A stretch of DNA of 44,558 nucleotides from positions 1 through 44,558 of the forward strand of contig CAMCEN010000012.1 in assembly GCA_945873855.1 (NCBI GenBank), given 5' to 3'. Below, piece after piece: positions 34,490-42,644 of this stretch. How positions within the stretch are numbered: the stretch's first letter is position 1; every line of letters begins with the position of its first letter. The translations under genes and the position numbers were made by a program. The notes beneath the pieces were generated by a model. The model was given only the letters and a program-made list of their open reading frames with translations. It searched no databases and was not told the origin of the DNA. This DNA comes from an uncultured Campylobacter sp. (GTDB taxonomy: Bacteria; Campylobacterota; Campylobacteria; Campylobacterales; Campylobacteraceae).

Positions 34490-36700
34490 TTAAACTCCAA
34501 AAATCTCCAAAAGCTCGTTTGCTACGTCTCCCCAGGTGCGAGTATTTTTTGGTGGTAAAAGGCTTATATTTTTATAATTTATCAGTATATTCATAAGCTC
34601 TAAATTATCTTTAAAATAAAGCGCTCTCCCCCCTAAAACTTCTCTAAAAATCTCTATATCTCTAGCAATAACTGGCAAGCCACTCTCGATTAAAGGCAAA
34701 CCAAAGCCCTCATCATAGCTAGCTGCGATTAGCGCGTGCGAAGTAGCATAAAGCTCTGCTAATTCATCATCACTGCAAAAACCTTTGTAAATAATGTTTT
34801 CATGCTCGCCCTGTTCTAAAAAAGCCTTAAAATCATCATCCACTCGTCCCATGCGACCAACTATAATAAGCTTTGCATTAGCACCAATTAAGGCTAAACG
34901 CTCAAAAGCTAAACAAATAGCCTTTATACCCTTTCGCTCCTCGATTGTGCCAACGCAGATAAAAGTAGGCCCCTTTGCTTTATCTGCTTTTTTATATTCT
35001 TTAAAATGTGAAGCTAGGCTAAGCGTTTTTGTTTTGCTAAAGCCATAAGTTTTTAAATCACTCTCTACTCTACTAGAAATAGCTAGCAAAGTAGCATCAA
35101 TGTCTTTTAAAAGCTCGCACCAGCGCAAATGAAGCTCTCCAGCATGATAAGGGAAGAACTCTGGATGAGTAAGAGGCAAAAGATCATAAACTCGCACAAA
35201 TACCTTGCCACCAGCCTTTTTTAGCTCATCAAAAAAGCCGTTTTTGTGTGCTTCTAAAAGTGGTATTTCAGGCTCACAGCGATACATCACACTAAAATCA
35301 AGAGCGTAGAATATATCGCCTTTTTGTGGGATGATTTTTTCATCATTTATGCTAAATGGTAAGGCTAGCTTTTTTAACATAAACTCATTTGCGCTGCTGT
35401 AACCATGCCCATCAAAATATACAGGAATTACTGGCAAAGTAGTACTTTGAAATAAAGCATTTAACTCTTGCCAAACAACCCTAGAAATTCCAGTTTGCGG
35501 ATCAGTCTTAAATACTGCACTAATATCAACTAAAATGCGATTTTTAAAGCATTTTAGCTCTTTTGGCTCGTTATAAGCTTTCTCTGTAATTTCAAATATT
35601 TTCTTAGCGCACATATCAGGGTCGTGTTCTTTTATAATGCGCTCTTTGGCTCTTTTAGCCAAGCTATCATCGCTATTATAGGCTTTTAATAGCACAGCAT
35701 CAAGCTCATGCCCATCATCGCTAACCTGAGGAACATAAATAGCACAGTCATCAAAGCCAGAAAAGTTTGTAATAGTAGTAGTTTGGTAATTTAAACAATC
35801 AAGCAGGGCAGCACTAGCTTCTCCAAGATGAGTTTTGCGCAAGCATATACTAACATCACAAGCACTTAGATACCGCTTATAGAGCTCGTCATCTGCCCAA
35901 CCAACGATATAGGCGTTTGTGATATTTTGTTCGGCTAAAAAGTTTTTTAATTTTTCATTAAAATCTGGTAAGCCATTTTCACCAACAATAAATAAAACAG
36001 CATTTTTATCTTTCATAACCCTAGCCCAAGAACGCAAAAGTTCTAAATTTTGCTTTATTGGATGAGTAAATCCAAATACACCAAAAGTTTTTGTATTTTC
36101 AAGTTTTAATTCTTTTTTTGCTTTAATTTTATCTAGACTTATATTTTGTCTTAAAAGTGGCATAATATTTAAAAAATCATTGTTTTTATAAATTTCATTT
36201 GCTAGACTAAAAGCTTTTTTAGTATGTACTATAATTGTTTTTGAACACTCGATCAAAGAACGATTTAGTGGATATTTTTTGGCAAAACTTTCATAAGAGT
36301 TATAAAAATATTCAAAAAGTCCTTGAAATCCATATTCTTTAAAAATTTCTTTTTGTAAAATATCATCATAATCATAGCAAGCACGCATAAAAATTGGAAT
36401 AAAAAAATCGTGTAAAATAACAACGCTTGGATAATTTAGAGCGCATTCATAAATATTGTCATGGAGTGGATTGTTTCCCATATTATAAATCACACGGTCA
36501 AAAGCAGTGTTCTCATCACTCATAAGTTCATAAAAACGCTCATAGGTAATGATAGGAAACTCTTGGTCTAAAAGTTCTGTTTCATCACTAACCAAGGTAA
36601 TATCATAATGCGCTTTTAAAGCACTCAAAAGCTCGCTACTATAATGAGAAATTCCTGATTTTTGTGGCAAAAATGGTGAGTGATAAGCTAGGGTTTTCAC
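34490..36700 (-). CDS. Tandem-domain GT4 glycosyltransferase
   Basis: A 736-residue protein with two GT-B modules. Module 1 (about 1-375) opens KTLAYHSPFLPQKSGISHYS and has FGVFGFTHPIKQN and FIVGENGLPDF. Module 2 (about 390-736) opens ILVDISAVFKTDPQTGISRV and has FICVGTIEERKGIKAI and the E-x7-E motif EGFGLPLIE. Such fused GT4 enzymes, like the WbdA type, polymerise mannose or deoxyhexose O-polysaccharides made by the ABC route. Located downstream of wzm-wzt and opposite gmd, it probably builds a mannose- or rhamnose-like chain. The start is GTG, sharing one base with the TAG of the coiled-coil gene. Confidence 0.8.
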   Translation of the reverse strand: MKTLAYHSPFLPQKSGISHYSSELLSALKAHYDITLVSDETELLDQEFPIITYERFYELMSDENTAFDRVIYNMGNNPLHDNIYECALNYPSVVILHDFFIPIFMRACYDYDDILQKEIFKEYGFQGLFEYFYNSYESFAKKYPLNRSLIECSKTIIVHTKKAFSLANEIYKNNDFLNIMPLLRQNISLDKIKAKKELKLENTKTFGVFGFTHPIKQNLELLRSWARVMKDKNAVLFIVGENGLPDFNEKLKNFLAEQNITNAYIVGWADDELYKRYLSACDVSICLRKTHLGEASAALLDCLNYQTTTITNFSGFDDCAIYVPQVSDDGHELDAVLLKAYNSDDSLAKRAKERIIKEHDPDMCAKKIFEITEKAYNEPKELKCFKNRILVDISAVFKTDPQTGISRVVWQELNALFQSTTLPVIPVYFDGHGYSSANEFMLKKLALPFSINDEKIIPQKGDIFYALDFSVMYRCEPEIPLLEAHKNGFFDELKKAGGKVFVRVYDLLPLTHPEFFPYHAGELHLRWCELLKDIDATLLAISSRVESDLKTYGFSKTKTLSLASHFKEYKKADKAKGPTFICVGTIEERKGIKAICLAFERLALIGANAKLIIVGRMGRVDDDFKAFLEQGEHENIIYKGFCSDDELAELYATSHALIAASYDEGFGLPLIESGLPVIARDIEIFREVLGGRALYFKDNLELMNILINYKNISLLPPKNTRTWGDVANELLEIFGV

Positions 36701-36912
36701 TATATCCTACCTATAAGTTTTAAAAGTAGTTTGCGAATTTTTAAAGCAACTTTAAGTGGAAAGAAATTTCTTATTTTATTTAATTTAATTGTTAAATTAT
36801 AATTTTCGTCTTTTAAAGCTTTAATTTTTGCATTTAAAGCTTTAATTTCTTCATTTAAAGAATGTATATGCCTTATAACTGGAGAGTTTATATCAAAGTC
36901 ATTAAATTGCAT
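36700..36912 (-). CDS. Coiled-coil mini-protein of the polysaccharide cluster
   Basis: A 70-residue protein with no family that I recognise. Residues about 15-48 form a clear heptad coiled coil (HSLNEEIKALNAKIKALKDE). The C-terminal 20 residues are basic and amphipathic (LKVALKIRKLLLKLIGRI), suggesting membrane association. It has a good GGAG ribosome binding site 8 bp before ATG, and it lies between wzt (5 bp away) and the tandem GT (1-bp overlap), so it is a real translated gene. A scaffold or chain-length role is possible, since WbdD uses a coiled coil and amphipathic helices for that, but this is inference. Confidence 0.65.
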   Translation of the reverse strand: MQFNDFDINSPVIRHIHSLNEEIKALNAKIKALKDENYNLTIKLNKIRNFFPLKVALKIRKLLLKLIGRI

Positions 36913-36917
36913 TTATC

Positions 36918-38123
36918 TTACTCCAAGATGATTTTAGGATTTAATTTTGCTAGGCCTTTAAAATCTGCTATTTCATCAAGCACTTCAAAAATAGTAGCAT
37001 TATCATGCCATTCATAGTTATTTTCTAGGTGAAAGTTTCCAGAGTGCAGCGCAGTTGAAATGCTATAAACCCCTATTCCAATATTTAAATCAAGCTCAAA
37101 GCACAGACTTTTTTGCTCACCTTTTTTTAAGCTAAGTGGAAACTTTTGCAAATAAGTATTTGTGCCATAAATCTCAATAGCCAAGCGATTTTTAATTAAA
37201 AAGCCAAAAACAAGGTCATCTAAATCCTCATTTGCTCTAAAACTAAAGCAAAATCTCACCTTTTCTCCACTTAAAAGCTTAGTGCTTTTATTTCCCTTTG
37301 AGTTTAGGATATAAGCACTCACAAGCTCTGCCTTACCATTACCTGAAATGGTTTTTACTACGCCATTTTCATCTACGCTTTGGCTGATTTTTACGCCTTC
37401 TTTTTGTGAGATTAGCGCGTTATAATAATCTAACACTGCGCCTGGCTGGCCGTCTTTTAAAATCTCTCCTTTTTCAATGAGAATTGCCCTTTCGCACACA
37501 GCCACAATAGCATTTAGGTCGTGAGAGACCAGCAAAAGCGTAGTGCCTTTTTCCTTCATCTGCTGTATTCTAGCAAAACTTTTGTTTTGAAAATACGCAT
37601 CGCCTACGCTTAGAGCCTCATCTATTATAAGAATGTCAGGTCTCCATGCAGTAGATACTGCAAAAGCAAGTCGCACTTGCATACCACTGCTATATAGTCT
37701 AACAGGCTGGTCAAAATACTCGCCGATCTCAGCAAAGTCTTTTATATAGGCGATTTTTTCATCGATCTCAGCCTTACTGTGACCAAAAAGACTAGCAGTT
37801 TGATATACATTTTCACGCCCACTAAGATCAGGGATAAACCCCATACCAAGCTCCAAAATAGCGCAAATCTTGCCATTTACAGTTATTGTGCCGCCGCTAG
37901 GGCTTAGAGTGCCAGTAATCATCTTTAAAAGTGTGCTTTTACCAGCGCCGTTTTGACCGATTAGTCCTATTGACTGCCCTTTTGGCACTTCAAAGCTCAT
38001 GTTTTTTATGATTTTTATCTCTTGGCTGGTTGCTTTGCCAAGCCCAAAATAGCTAAGCACACGGCGCAAATTGCTCGAATAATTTTTATAGCTTTTGCTA
38101 AGGTTTTTTACGCTTAATATCAT
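36918..38123 (-). CDS. wzt: Polysaccharide ABC exporter ATPase (Wzt) with carbohydrate-binding tail
   Basis: A 401-residue protein. The ABC ATPase domain (1-245) has LIGQNGAGKSTLLKMITG, signature LYSSGMQVRLAFAV, Walker B ILIIDEALSVGD, and LLLVSHD. A beta-sandwich C-terminal extension (about 265-401) resembles the Wzt carbohydrate-binding domain that recognises the modified end of the finished chain. It energises export of undecaprenyl-PP-linked polysaccharide with Wzm. It overlaps wzm by 4 bp (ATGA). Confidence 0.9.
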   Translation of the reverse strand: MILSVKNLSKSYKNYSSNLRRVLSYFGLGKATSQEIKIIKNMSFEVPKGQSIGLIGQNGAGKSTLLKMITGTLSPSGGTITVNGKICAILELGMGFIPDLSGRENVYQTASLFGHSKAEIDEKIAYIKDFAEIGEYFDQPVRLYSSGMQVRLAFAVSTAWRPDILIIDEALSVGDAYFQNKSFARIQQMKEKGTTLLLVSHDLNAIVAVCERAILIEKGEILKDGQPGAVLDYYNALISQKEGVKISQSVDENGVVKTISGNGKAELVSAYILNSKGNKSTKLLSGEKVRFCFSFRANEDLDDLVFGFLIKNRLAIEIYGTNTYLQKFPLSLKKGEQKSLCFELDLNIGIGVYSISTALHSGNFHLENNYEWHDNATIFEVLDEIADFKGLAKLNPKIILE

Positions 38124-38902
38124 AGTACATCCGCCATATCATCTTTTGCCCTTTTATACACAAAAAGCCCAATAACTATAAGCAAAAAAGCCAAAATACT
38201 AGGATAAATCAGCAAAGAAAAATCAGGGGCTTTGTTATACAAAATAACATTATGATAGCCTTCTATCACGCAAGCAAGGGGATTAAAATACATTAAATGC
38301 TGATATTGTGGCGGTATTAAATTTATCATATACACAATAGGTGTAAACCAAAAGCCAAACTGAAGTAGAATTCCTACAAAATGCCCTAAATCACGCAAAA
38401 ATACATTTACCACACCACACAGCAGTCCAGCACCAAAACCAAGAGCTAGAAGCAAAGTAGCAAGTAAAGGTATATAAATAAGATTAAAGCCTATATTTGC
38501 CCCACAAAAAAAGGCAATTACAATGCTTACTACTACCAAAACTACATTGGTAAAAACAGAACTTCCAGTAGCAATTATGGGTAAACACATCCTAGGAAAA
38601 GCAAGTTTTTTTAGTATATTTGCGTTTTTAACAAAGCAGTTCATACAAGATAGCACAGTATCGCTAAAAAGTGCCCACGCCATCATACCAGATATAAGAT
38701 AAATAGCATAAGCAAACTGACTATCAACCCCTGGCAATTTCGCTCTTAGTGCGTATGAAAGCACTAAAGCATACATAAGAACTTGCGCTAAAGGGCTAAT
38801 CAAAAGCCAAAGTCCACCAAGCTTTGATCTAGCAAAACGAGTGGAAAAATCGGTCTTAATTGATGAAATAATAAAATATCTATATTGCCAAAGTTCTTTC
38901 AT
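38120..38902 (-). CDS. wzm: Polysaccharide ABC exporter permease (Wzm)
   Basis: A 260-residue ABC-2 permease with six membrane segments. The N-terminal amphipathic helix and TDFSTRFARSKLGGLWLLIS match the KpsM/Wzm/TagG group, and GFWFTPIVYMINLIPPQYQH followed by NPLACVIEGYHNVI is its C-terminal hallmark. The start is set at the ATG at 38902; a TTG two codons earlier is also in frame. A minus-strand TGCTAAAAT -10 lies at about 38932-38940. It heads the wzm-wzt-coiled coil-GT operon. Confidence 0.88.
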   Translation of the reverse strand: MKELWQYRYFIISSIKTDFSTRFARSKLGGLWLLISPLAQVLMYALVLSYALRAKLPGVDSQFAYAIYLISGMMAWALFSDTVLSCMNCFVKNANILKKLAFPRMCLPIIATGSSVFTNVVLVVVSIVIAFFCGANIGFNLIYIPLLATLLLALGFGAGLLCGVVNVFLRDLGHFVGILLQFGFWFTPIVYMINLIPPQYQHLMYFNPLACVIEGYHNVILYNKAPDFSLLIYPSILAFLLIVIGLFVYKRAKDDMADVL

Positions 38903-39010
38903 TTTCAAGCTTAATTTAATAATTTCTTGTATTTTAGCATAAATTTCTTCGCTTTTAAGCCAAATTTCTAAGATTTTTAGCTAAGATTTCGCAATTTTTT
39001 GGGAGCAAAC

Positions 39011-40048
39011 ATGAGCAAAATCGCATTAGTAACAGGCGCTACAGGACAAGATGGCGCATATCTTTCACGCTATTTAGTAGATCTTGGATATAAGGTATTT
39101 GGCGCTTACCGCAGAGCAGCTAGCACAAATCTTTGGCGCTTAGGCGAGCTAAAACTACTTGATGAGGCAAATTTCAGTCTAATTGAGCTTGATATTACTG
39201 ATCCAGTTAGCTGTATAAATGCTATAAAGGTAGCAAGACCAAGCGAAATCTACAACCTTGCAGCACAAAGCTTTGTCGGAGCTAGCTTTAAAGAGCCACT
39301 TCACACTAGCTATGCAAGCGGAATTGCTGTGCTAAACTTGCTTGAAGCTATTCGCCTAAGCGATAAGAGCATTAAGTTTTATCAAGCAGGTACTAGCGAG
39401 ATGTTTGGCAAAGTTCAAGCCATACCACAAAATGAAAGCACTCCATTTTATCCACGCTCGCCATACGGAGTAGCAAAGCTTTATGGACATTTTATGAGCA
39501 TAAACTACCGCGAAAGCTACGATATTTTCGCAGCTTGCGGGATTTTGTTTAACCACGAAAGTCCGCTAAGAGGCTTAGAGTTCGTAACTCGCAAAATCAC
39601 AAATAGTGCTGCTAAAATCGCACTTGGCAAGCTTGATTGCTTAGAGCTTGGAAATTTGGAGGCTAAGCGTGATTGGGGCTTTGCAAAAGACTATGTAGAG
39701 GGCATGTACGCAATGCTTCAAGCCCCAAAAGCAGATACTTTCGTACTAGCTAGTGGGATTACTACTACTGTGCGTGATTTTGTAAAAATGAGCTTTGAGG
39801 CACTTGATATTGCGCTTGTCTTTGAAGGCGAGGGCGTAAATGAAGTAGCCAGAGACAAAAAAACCGGCAAAGTGGTAGTAAAGGTAAATCCTGAGTTCTT
39901 CCGTCCAGCAGAGGTGGATTTGCTAATAGGCGATGCTAGCAAGGCAAAAGAGCAGCTTAACTGGAGCGCAAAAACAAATCTAAATGAGCTTTGTGCAATG
40001 ATGGTAAAAGCTGATTTAGAGCGTGCAAAAAACGGCTTTGAGTTTTAA
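39011..40048 (+). CDS. gmd: GDP-mannose 4,6-dehydratase
   Basis: A 345-residue extended SDR enzyme that converts GDP-D-mannose to GDP-4-keto-6-deoxymannose, the precursor of GDP-fucose, rhamnose or perosamine. It shows [15 protein letters not shown] (NAD(P) site), [27 protein letters not shown], the catalytic AGTSEMFG and YGVAKLYGH with the Tyr-x3-Lys pair, [16 protein letters not shown], and [13 protein letters not shown]. The ATG follows GGGAGCAAAC; upstream TTG codons are not needed. No reductase or aminotransferase is next to it, so the final sugar is undefined. It is divergent from wzm. Confidence 0.93.
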   Translation: MSKIALVTGATGQDGAYLSRYLVDLGYKVFGAYRRAASTNLWRLGELKLLDEANFSLIELDITDPVSCINAIKVARPSEIYNLAAQSFVGASFKEPLHTSYASGIAVLNLLEAIRLSDKSIKFYQAGTSEMFGKVQAIPQNESTPFYPRSPYGVAKLYGHFMSINYRESYDIFAACGILFNHESPLRGLEFVTRKITNSAAKIALGKLDCLELGNLEAKRDWGFAKDYVEGMYAMLQAPKADTFVLASGITTTVRDFVKMSFEALDIALVFEGEGVNEVARDKKTGKVVVKVNPEFFRPAEVDLLIGDASKAKEQLNWSAKTNLNELCAMMVKADLERAKNGFEF

Positions 40049-40078
40049 TATTTTGTGATTTAGAGGCAAAATATTTGC

Positions 40079-40170
40079 TTAGGAATTCTAGAATTCCTAG
40101 TATTTTTTCTAGCAAATTTTGATGAAATTCTAGAATTCCTAGTATTTTTCTTAGGAATTCTAGAATTTCA
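40079..40170. repeat. Palindromic repeats between gmd and tRNA
   Basis: Three palindromes, two of them followed by AGTATTTTT. TTCTAGAATTCCTAGTATTTTT is repeated exactly at 40086 and 40128. T tracts after the dyads could help terminate gmd transcription. Confidence 0.87.
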
Positions 40171-40216
40171 AGCCAAGTTTAAGCCAAGTTTGGCTAGAAT
40201 TGCAATTTTTAATCAT

Positions 40217-40293
40217 GGGTCTATAGCTCAGTTGGTTAGAGCATCCGGCTCATAACCGGATGGTCCCAGGTTCGAGTCCTGGTGGACCCACCA
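40217..40293 (+). tRNA. tRNA with CAT anticodon (Met, or Ile2)
   Basis: A complete 77-nt cloverleaf with encoded CCA. The acceptor GGGTCTA/TGGACCC has one G-T pair, the D stem is GCTC/GAGC, the anticodon stem is TCCGG/CCGGA with CAT at 40251-40253, and the T stem CCAGG/CCTGG encloses TTCGAGT. The G-C first acceptor pair excludes initiator tRNA. Elongator Met and lysidine-modified Ile2 both have CAT and cannot be separated with certainty here. The 3' end is a probable integration site, since a P4-type integrase gene follows. Confidence 0.95.
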
Positions 40294-40405
40294 CTTAAGC
40301 TTTCTTTAAGTTCCAAATAATTCCAAATGATTTCATAAAACAACTATATATCAATATTTTAAGCACTTTTTATATATTTTTCTTTTCTTTTATTTGCCTT
40401 TATGC

Positions 40406-40411
40406 TACAAT
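40406..40411 (+). promoter_or_regulatory. -10 box of integrase gene
   Basis: TACAAT preceded by TTTATGC (extended -10) lies about 80 bp before the integrase start and 25 bp before the long inverted repeat. Confidence 0.45.
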
Positions 40412-40435
40412 TATTTTCATATAATTCATTGACTT

Positions 40436-40480
40436 AATCATTGACCTAAAAGTTAATAATTGACTTTTAGGTCAATGATT
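40436..40480. promoter_or_regulatory. 18-bp perfect inverted repeat before the integrase
   Basis: AATCATTGACCTAAAAGT (40436-40453) and its exact complement at 40463-40480 flank a 9-bp spacer. ATTGAC words also lie at 40428 and 40459. It ends directly before the GAAAGG ribosome binding site, so it could be a repressor operator, an integrase arm-type site, or an mRNA hairpin that masks translation. Confidence 0.7.
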
Positions 40481-40492
40481 GAAAGGATGGCT

Positions 40493-41773
40493 ATGCCAAA
40501 TATATCAAAAGCAAATCTAATGGACAAAGATATAAAAGCTTTACCAGTAAAAGAAAAGAAGTATATAAAAGCTTGTGGTAATCCAAAGGAGCTTTATATA
40601 TGGATATACCCTAGCAAAAAGAAAACTTTTAGCCTACTATATGATGGGCATTACTATATGATAAAAGAATTTAGAGAAGGAATTTTTAGCGTTGCGGATG
40701 CGAGAAAAGAAGCTATTAAAATGCTAAAAGATTTAGAAAATGGTAAAGATCCAAAAGAACAAAAAGAAAATGAGAAATATACATTTGGTGCACTCTTTGA
40801 GAGATATGCTGAGCTAAAAAGAAAAAAAGGATTAGTAAGTGTTGATAAGACAATAGTCAATAGATGTAAAAAATATTTACTGCCCAGTCTAGCAAAGCGT
40901 GATATAAAAAGCATAAAATATAGTGAGCTTTTGGATATTTTAAGCCCTATTTTTAATCCAAATGAGCCAAATGAGAGTAAGCTAGATACAATAGGCAAAC
41001 TAATAGGCTATATAAACGAGATTTTTCAAATAGCTCTTAAAGATGGATATTTAGAAACTATGCCACTTATATCAGCTCTTAGAAAAGAATTTCCTAGCAA
41101 AACTATTTTTTACGCCAAAAACGATATAGAAGCCAACCAAAAAGCTATAACTGACTTGAATGAGCTAAAAGAGTTCATCTACGATTTAAAATGTTACAAT
41201 GGAGAGTTAAGCACTAAAAGAGCCTTATATTTACAACTATTAGTGCCAAATCGTGCTGGTAATACAGCAGAAGCTAAATGGGCTGATATAGACTTAGAAA
41301 ATGGTGTTTGGCATATCAGGTCTAGCGAAATGAAAATGAAAGACAAGCACGAAATAGCACTATCAAAGCAAGTCATAGAGCTACTAAGACAACAAAAACT
41401 GCTAACTTGTGATAAAGAATTTGTCTTTGCTTCAAGTGAAAGTAAAAGTGGCCACTTACAAAGAGATACGATCAGCAAAAATATCCGCACTACACTAGGT
41501 GGCAAAGTTGATGGTAAAAAAGGCAAATGGTATGGCAGAGCCACTCCTCACGGATTTAGAGCGACTTTTAAAACTATTTGTAAAAATAATATAGCACAAT
41601 TACTTCCACTTGGCATAAGCTCTGATACCATAAAAGCTTGTTTAGCTCACAAAGTTACTGACAAAGTAGAACAAGCTTATCTTAGACAATTAGCCACAAC
41701 AGAACAAAAGAAAATTCTAATGCAATGGTATGCTGACTTTTTAGAGAGTATTGAGCCTTTGGGAATTTTATAA
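40493..41773 (+). CDS. P4-type tyrosine recombinase (integrase)
   Basis: About 426 residues. The N-terminal arm-binding DUF4102-type domain (ALPVKEKKYIKACGNPKELY, DARKEAIKMLKDLENGKDPK) is followed by the SAM-like core-binding domain. The catalytic domain carries Arg in LVPNRAGNTAEAKWADID, HGFRATF (His-x2-Arg), His in CLAHKV and the nucleophile Tyr in VEQAYLRQ. Such enzymes integrate islands and phages into tRNA 3' ends, and a tRNA lies 200 bp upstream. The start at 40493 is chosen for spacing from GAAAGG; ATG at 40487 is an alternative. Codon usage is more AT-rich and less GCTAGC-biased than in the core genes, consistent with transfer. Confidence 0.9.
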   Translation: MPNISKANLMDKDIKALPVKEKKYIKACGNPKELYIWIYPSKKKTFSLLYDGHYYMIKEFREGIFSVADARKEAIKMLKDLENGKDPKEQKENEKYTFGALFERYAELKRKKGLVSVDKTIVNRCKKYLLPSLAKRDIKSIKYSELLDILSPIFNPNEPNESKLDTIGKLIGYINEIFQIALKDGYLETMPLISALRKEFPSKTIFYAKNDIEANQKAITDLNELKEFIYDLKCYNGELSTKRALYLQLLVPNRAGNTAEAKWADIDLENGVWHIRSSEMKMKDKHEIALSKQVIELLRQQKLLTCDKEFVFASSESKSGHLQRDTISKNIRTTLGGKVDGKKGKWYGRATPHGFRATFKTICKNNIAQLLPLGISSDTIKACLAHKVTDKVEQAYLRQLATTEQKKILMQWYADFLESIEPLGIL

Positions 41774-41780
41774 AAATCAT

Positions 41781-41803
41781 AAAACACGATTATATCGTGT
41801 TTT
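41781..41803. terminator. Hairpin after the integrase
   Basis: AAAACACGAT (41781-41790) and ATCGTGTTTT (41794-41803) form a perfect 10-bp stem 8 bp after the integrase stop, ending in four T on both strands. It could terminate in either direction. A related CACGATATAATCGGTG lies at 41853. Confidence 0.5.
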
Positions 41804-41812
41804 ACTCCGTCT

Positions 41813-41834
41813 CCGTAGCAATTCCGTAGTAATT
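41813..41834. repeat. Tandem 11-bp repeat
   Basis: CCGTAGCAATT is followed directly by CCGTAGTAATT, one base different. A partial CCGTC unit precedes it at 41807. It may be an arm-type integrase or iteron-like site. Confidence 0.5.
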
Positions 41835-41922
41835 ACGATAAAAGCACGATATAATCGGTGTTTCATCCAGTCGTAACAACTCACCATATATAACTATTTT
41901 TAATACGCCAAAAGAAAAAATT

Positions 41923-42138
41923 TTATCTCTCACGCTCTTTTTCTTGGTGTTTTTTTGGCTTTTGTTCTTGGACAGCAGTGCCTTCAGGTTTATTTTGAGT
42001 TTTATGCGAACCAAGCAATTTTTCAAATTCTAAAAATTCTAAACCAAAATTGTCATTTTTGGTTTGTAGTCTTTCGGCTCTCTTTTGCTCTCGCTCAGCC
42101 TCTCTTTGAGCCTCAACTTTTTCTTTTTTGGTGTAAAA
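41923..42138 (-). pseudogene. 3' remnant of a coding sequence
   Basis: An open frame of 71 codons without a start follows an in-frame TAA. Its translation is coding-like: a charged helix (KKEKVEAQREAEREQKRAER) followed by NDNFGLEFLEFEKLLGSHKT and a Pro/Gln/Lys tail. It has the look of the C-terminal tail of a mobilisation or phage protein. Identity is unknown and it appears truncated at its 5' end. Confidence 0.4.
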
Positions 42139-42228
42139 TTATAATTTTATGCTATAATCACAGTCCCAAGCTAAAATCTAAGATTTTAAGATTTTAGCCC
42201 CTTTAAAATGCTCTCAAATATCGGTAAA

Positions 42229-42251
42229 ATCGTAATCTTTTAAATATTTTA
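42229..42251. repeat. 23-bp direct repeat, copy 1
   Basis: It begins ATCGTAATCTTTTAAATATT and is identical to 42291-42313. Both copies lie in a 130-bp very AT-rich stretch, an arrangement seen at iteron origins or DNA-unwinding elements. Confidence 0.75.
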
Positions 42252-42290
42252 CAATATTTTAATCAAAATTTTAATCTCAAACGCTATTAT

Positions 42291-42313
42291 ATCGTAATCT
42301 TTTAAATATTTTA
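42291..42313. repeat. 23-bp direct repeat, copy 2
   Basis: An exact copy of 42229-42251, offset by 62 bp, about six helical turns. It is followed by more AT-rich sequence and, 48 bp on, by the long hairpin. Confidence 0.75.
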
Positions 42314-42360
42314 ATAAATATATAGGGGTAAAATAGAGTAAAAATTTTATAAAACTTTTT

Positions 42361-42422
42361 GGGTCAATTAACTGATAGAATATTTTAAGGTGCCTTAAAG
42401 TATGATATCAGTTAATTGACCC
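42361..42422. repeat. 62-nt near-perfect hairpin
   Basis: GGGTCAATTAACTGATA (42361-42377) pairs perfectly with 42406-42422. After a GA/GA internal mismatch, ATATTTTAAGG pairs with CCTTAAAGTAT with one wobble, leaving only a TG tip. TTTTAG follows. The arm AGTTAATTGAC resembles AGTTAATAATTGAC in the repeat before the integrase. Confidence 0.8.
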
Positions 42423-42620
42423 TTTTAGAATTTGGAATTTCAAAAATTCCGCCAGTGTTTTGGAATTCCAAAAGCACTTTAATCTAAAATCCCGCCACTT
42501 TACTTTTAACAGTACCTAGGGATTGCAGTATTTTCTAGCTCGTGTATTGCTGCTTTGTGGATTGCCCAGCATACCCCACGCTACCTGCTAGCAAGCTTGC
42601 ATTAACTGAGTTTAACAAAG

Positions 42621-42629
42621 CCCCCCCCC
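42621..42629. repeat. C9 homopolymer tract
   Basis: Nine C followed by A and seven T, 15 bp beyond the stop of the minus-strand RTX gene (G9 on its strand). Poly-G/C tracts are phase-variable in campylobacters, but here the tract is outside any frame that I can see. Confidence 0.7.
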
Positions 42630-42644
42630 ATTTTTTTGCCCCTT

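Larger units (their letters stand above)
41774..42644. other. 870-bp region without intact genes between integrase and RTX gene
   Basis: It contains a hairpin, tandem CCGTAG repeats, a minus-strand gene remnant (41923-42138), a pair of 23-bp direct repeats, a 62-nt near-perfect hairpin and a C9 tract. The AATTCTAGAATT genome repeat is absent apart from a TTTTGGAATTCCAAAA palindrome (42459-42474), unlike every other gap, supporting a foreign origin. Confidence 0.6.

Noticed and set aside
36698-36700. Frameshift between the coiled-coil gene and the tandem GT
   Set aside because: The GT has a good GTG start sharing one base with the TAG stop; both products look complete.
41802-42026. Minus-strand 74-codon frame with ATG
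   Set aside because: Different frame from the coding-like remnant; Lys/Asn-rich chance translation without a ribosome binding site.
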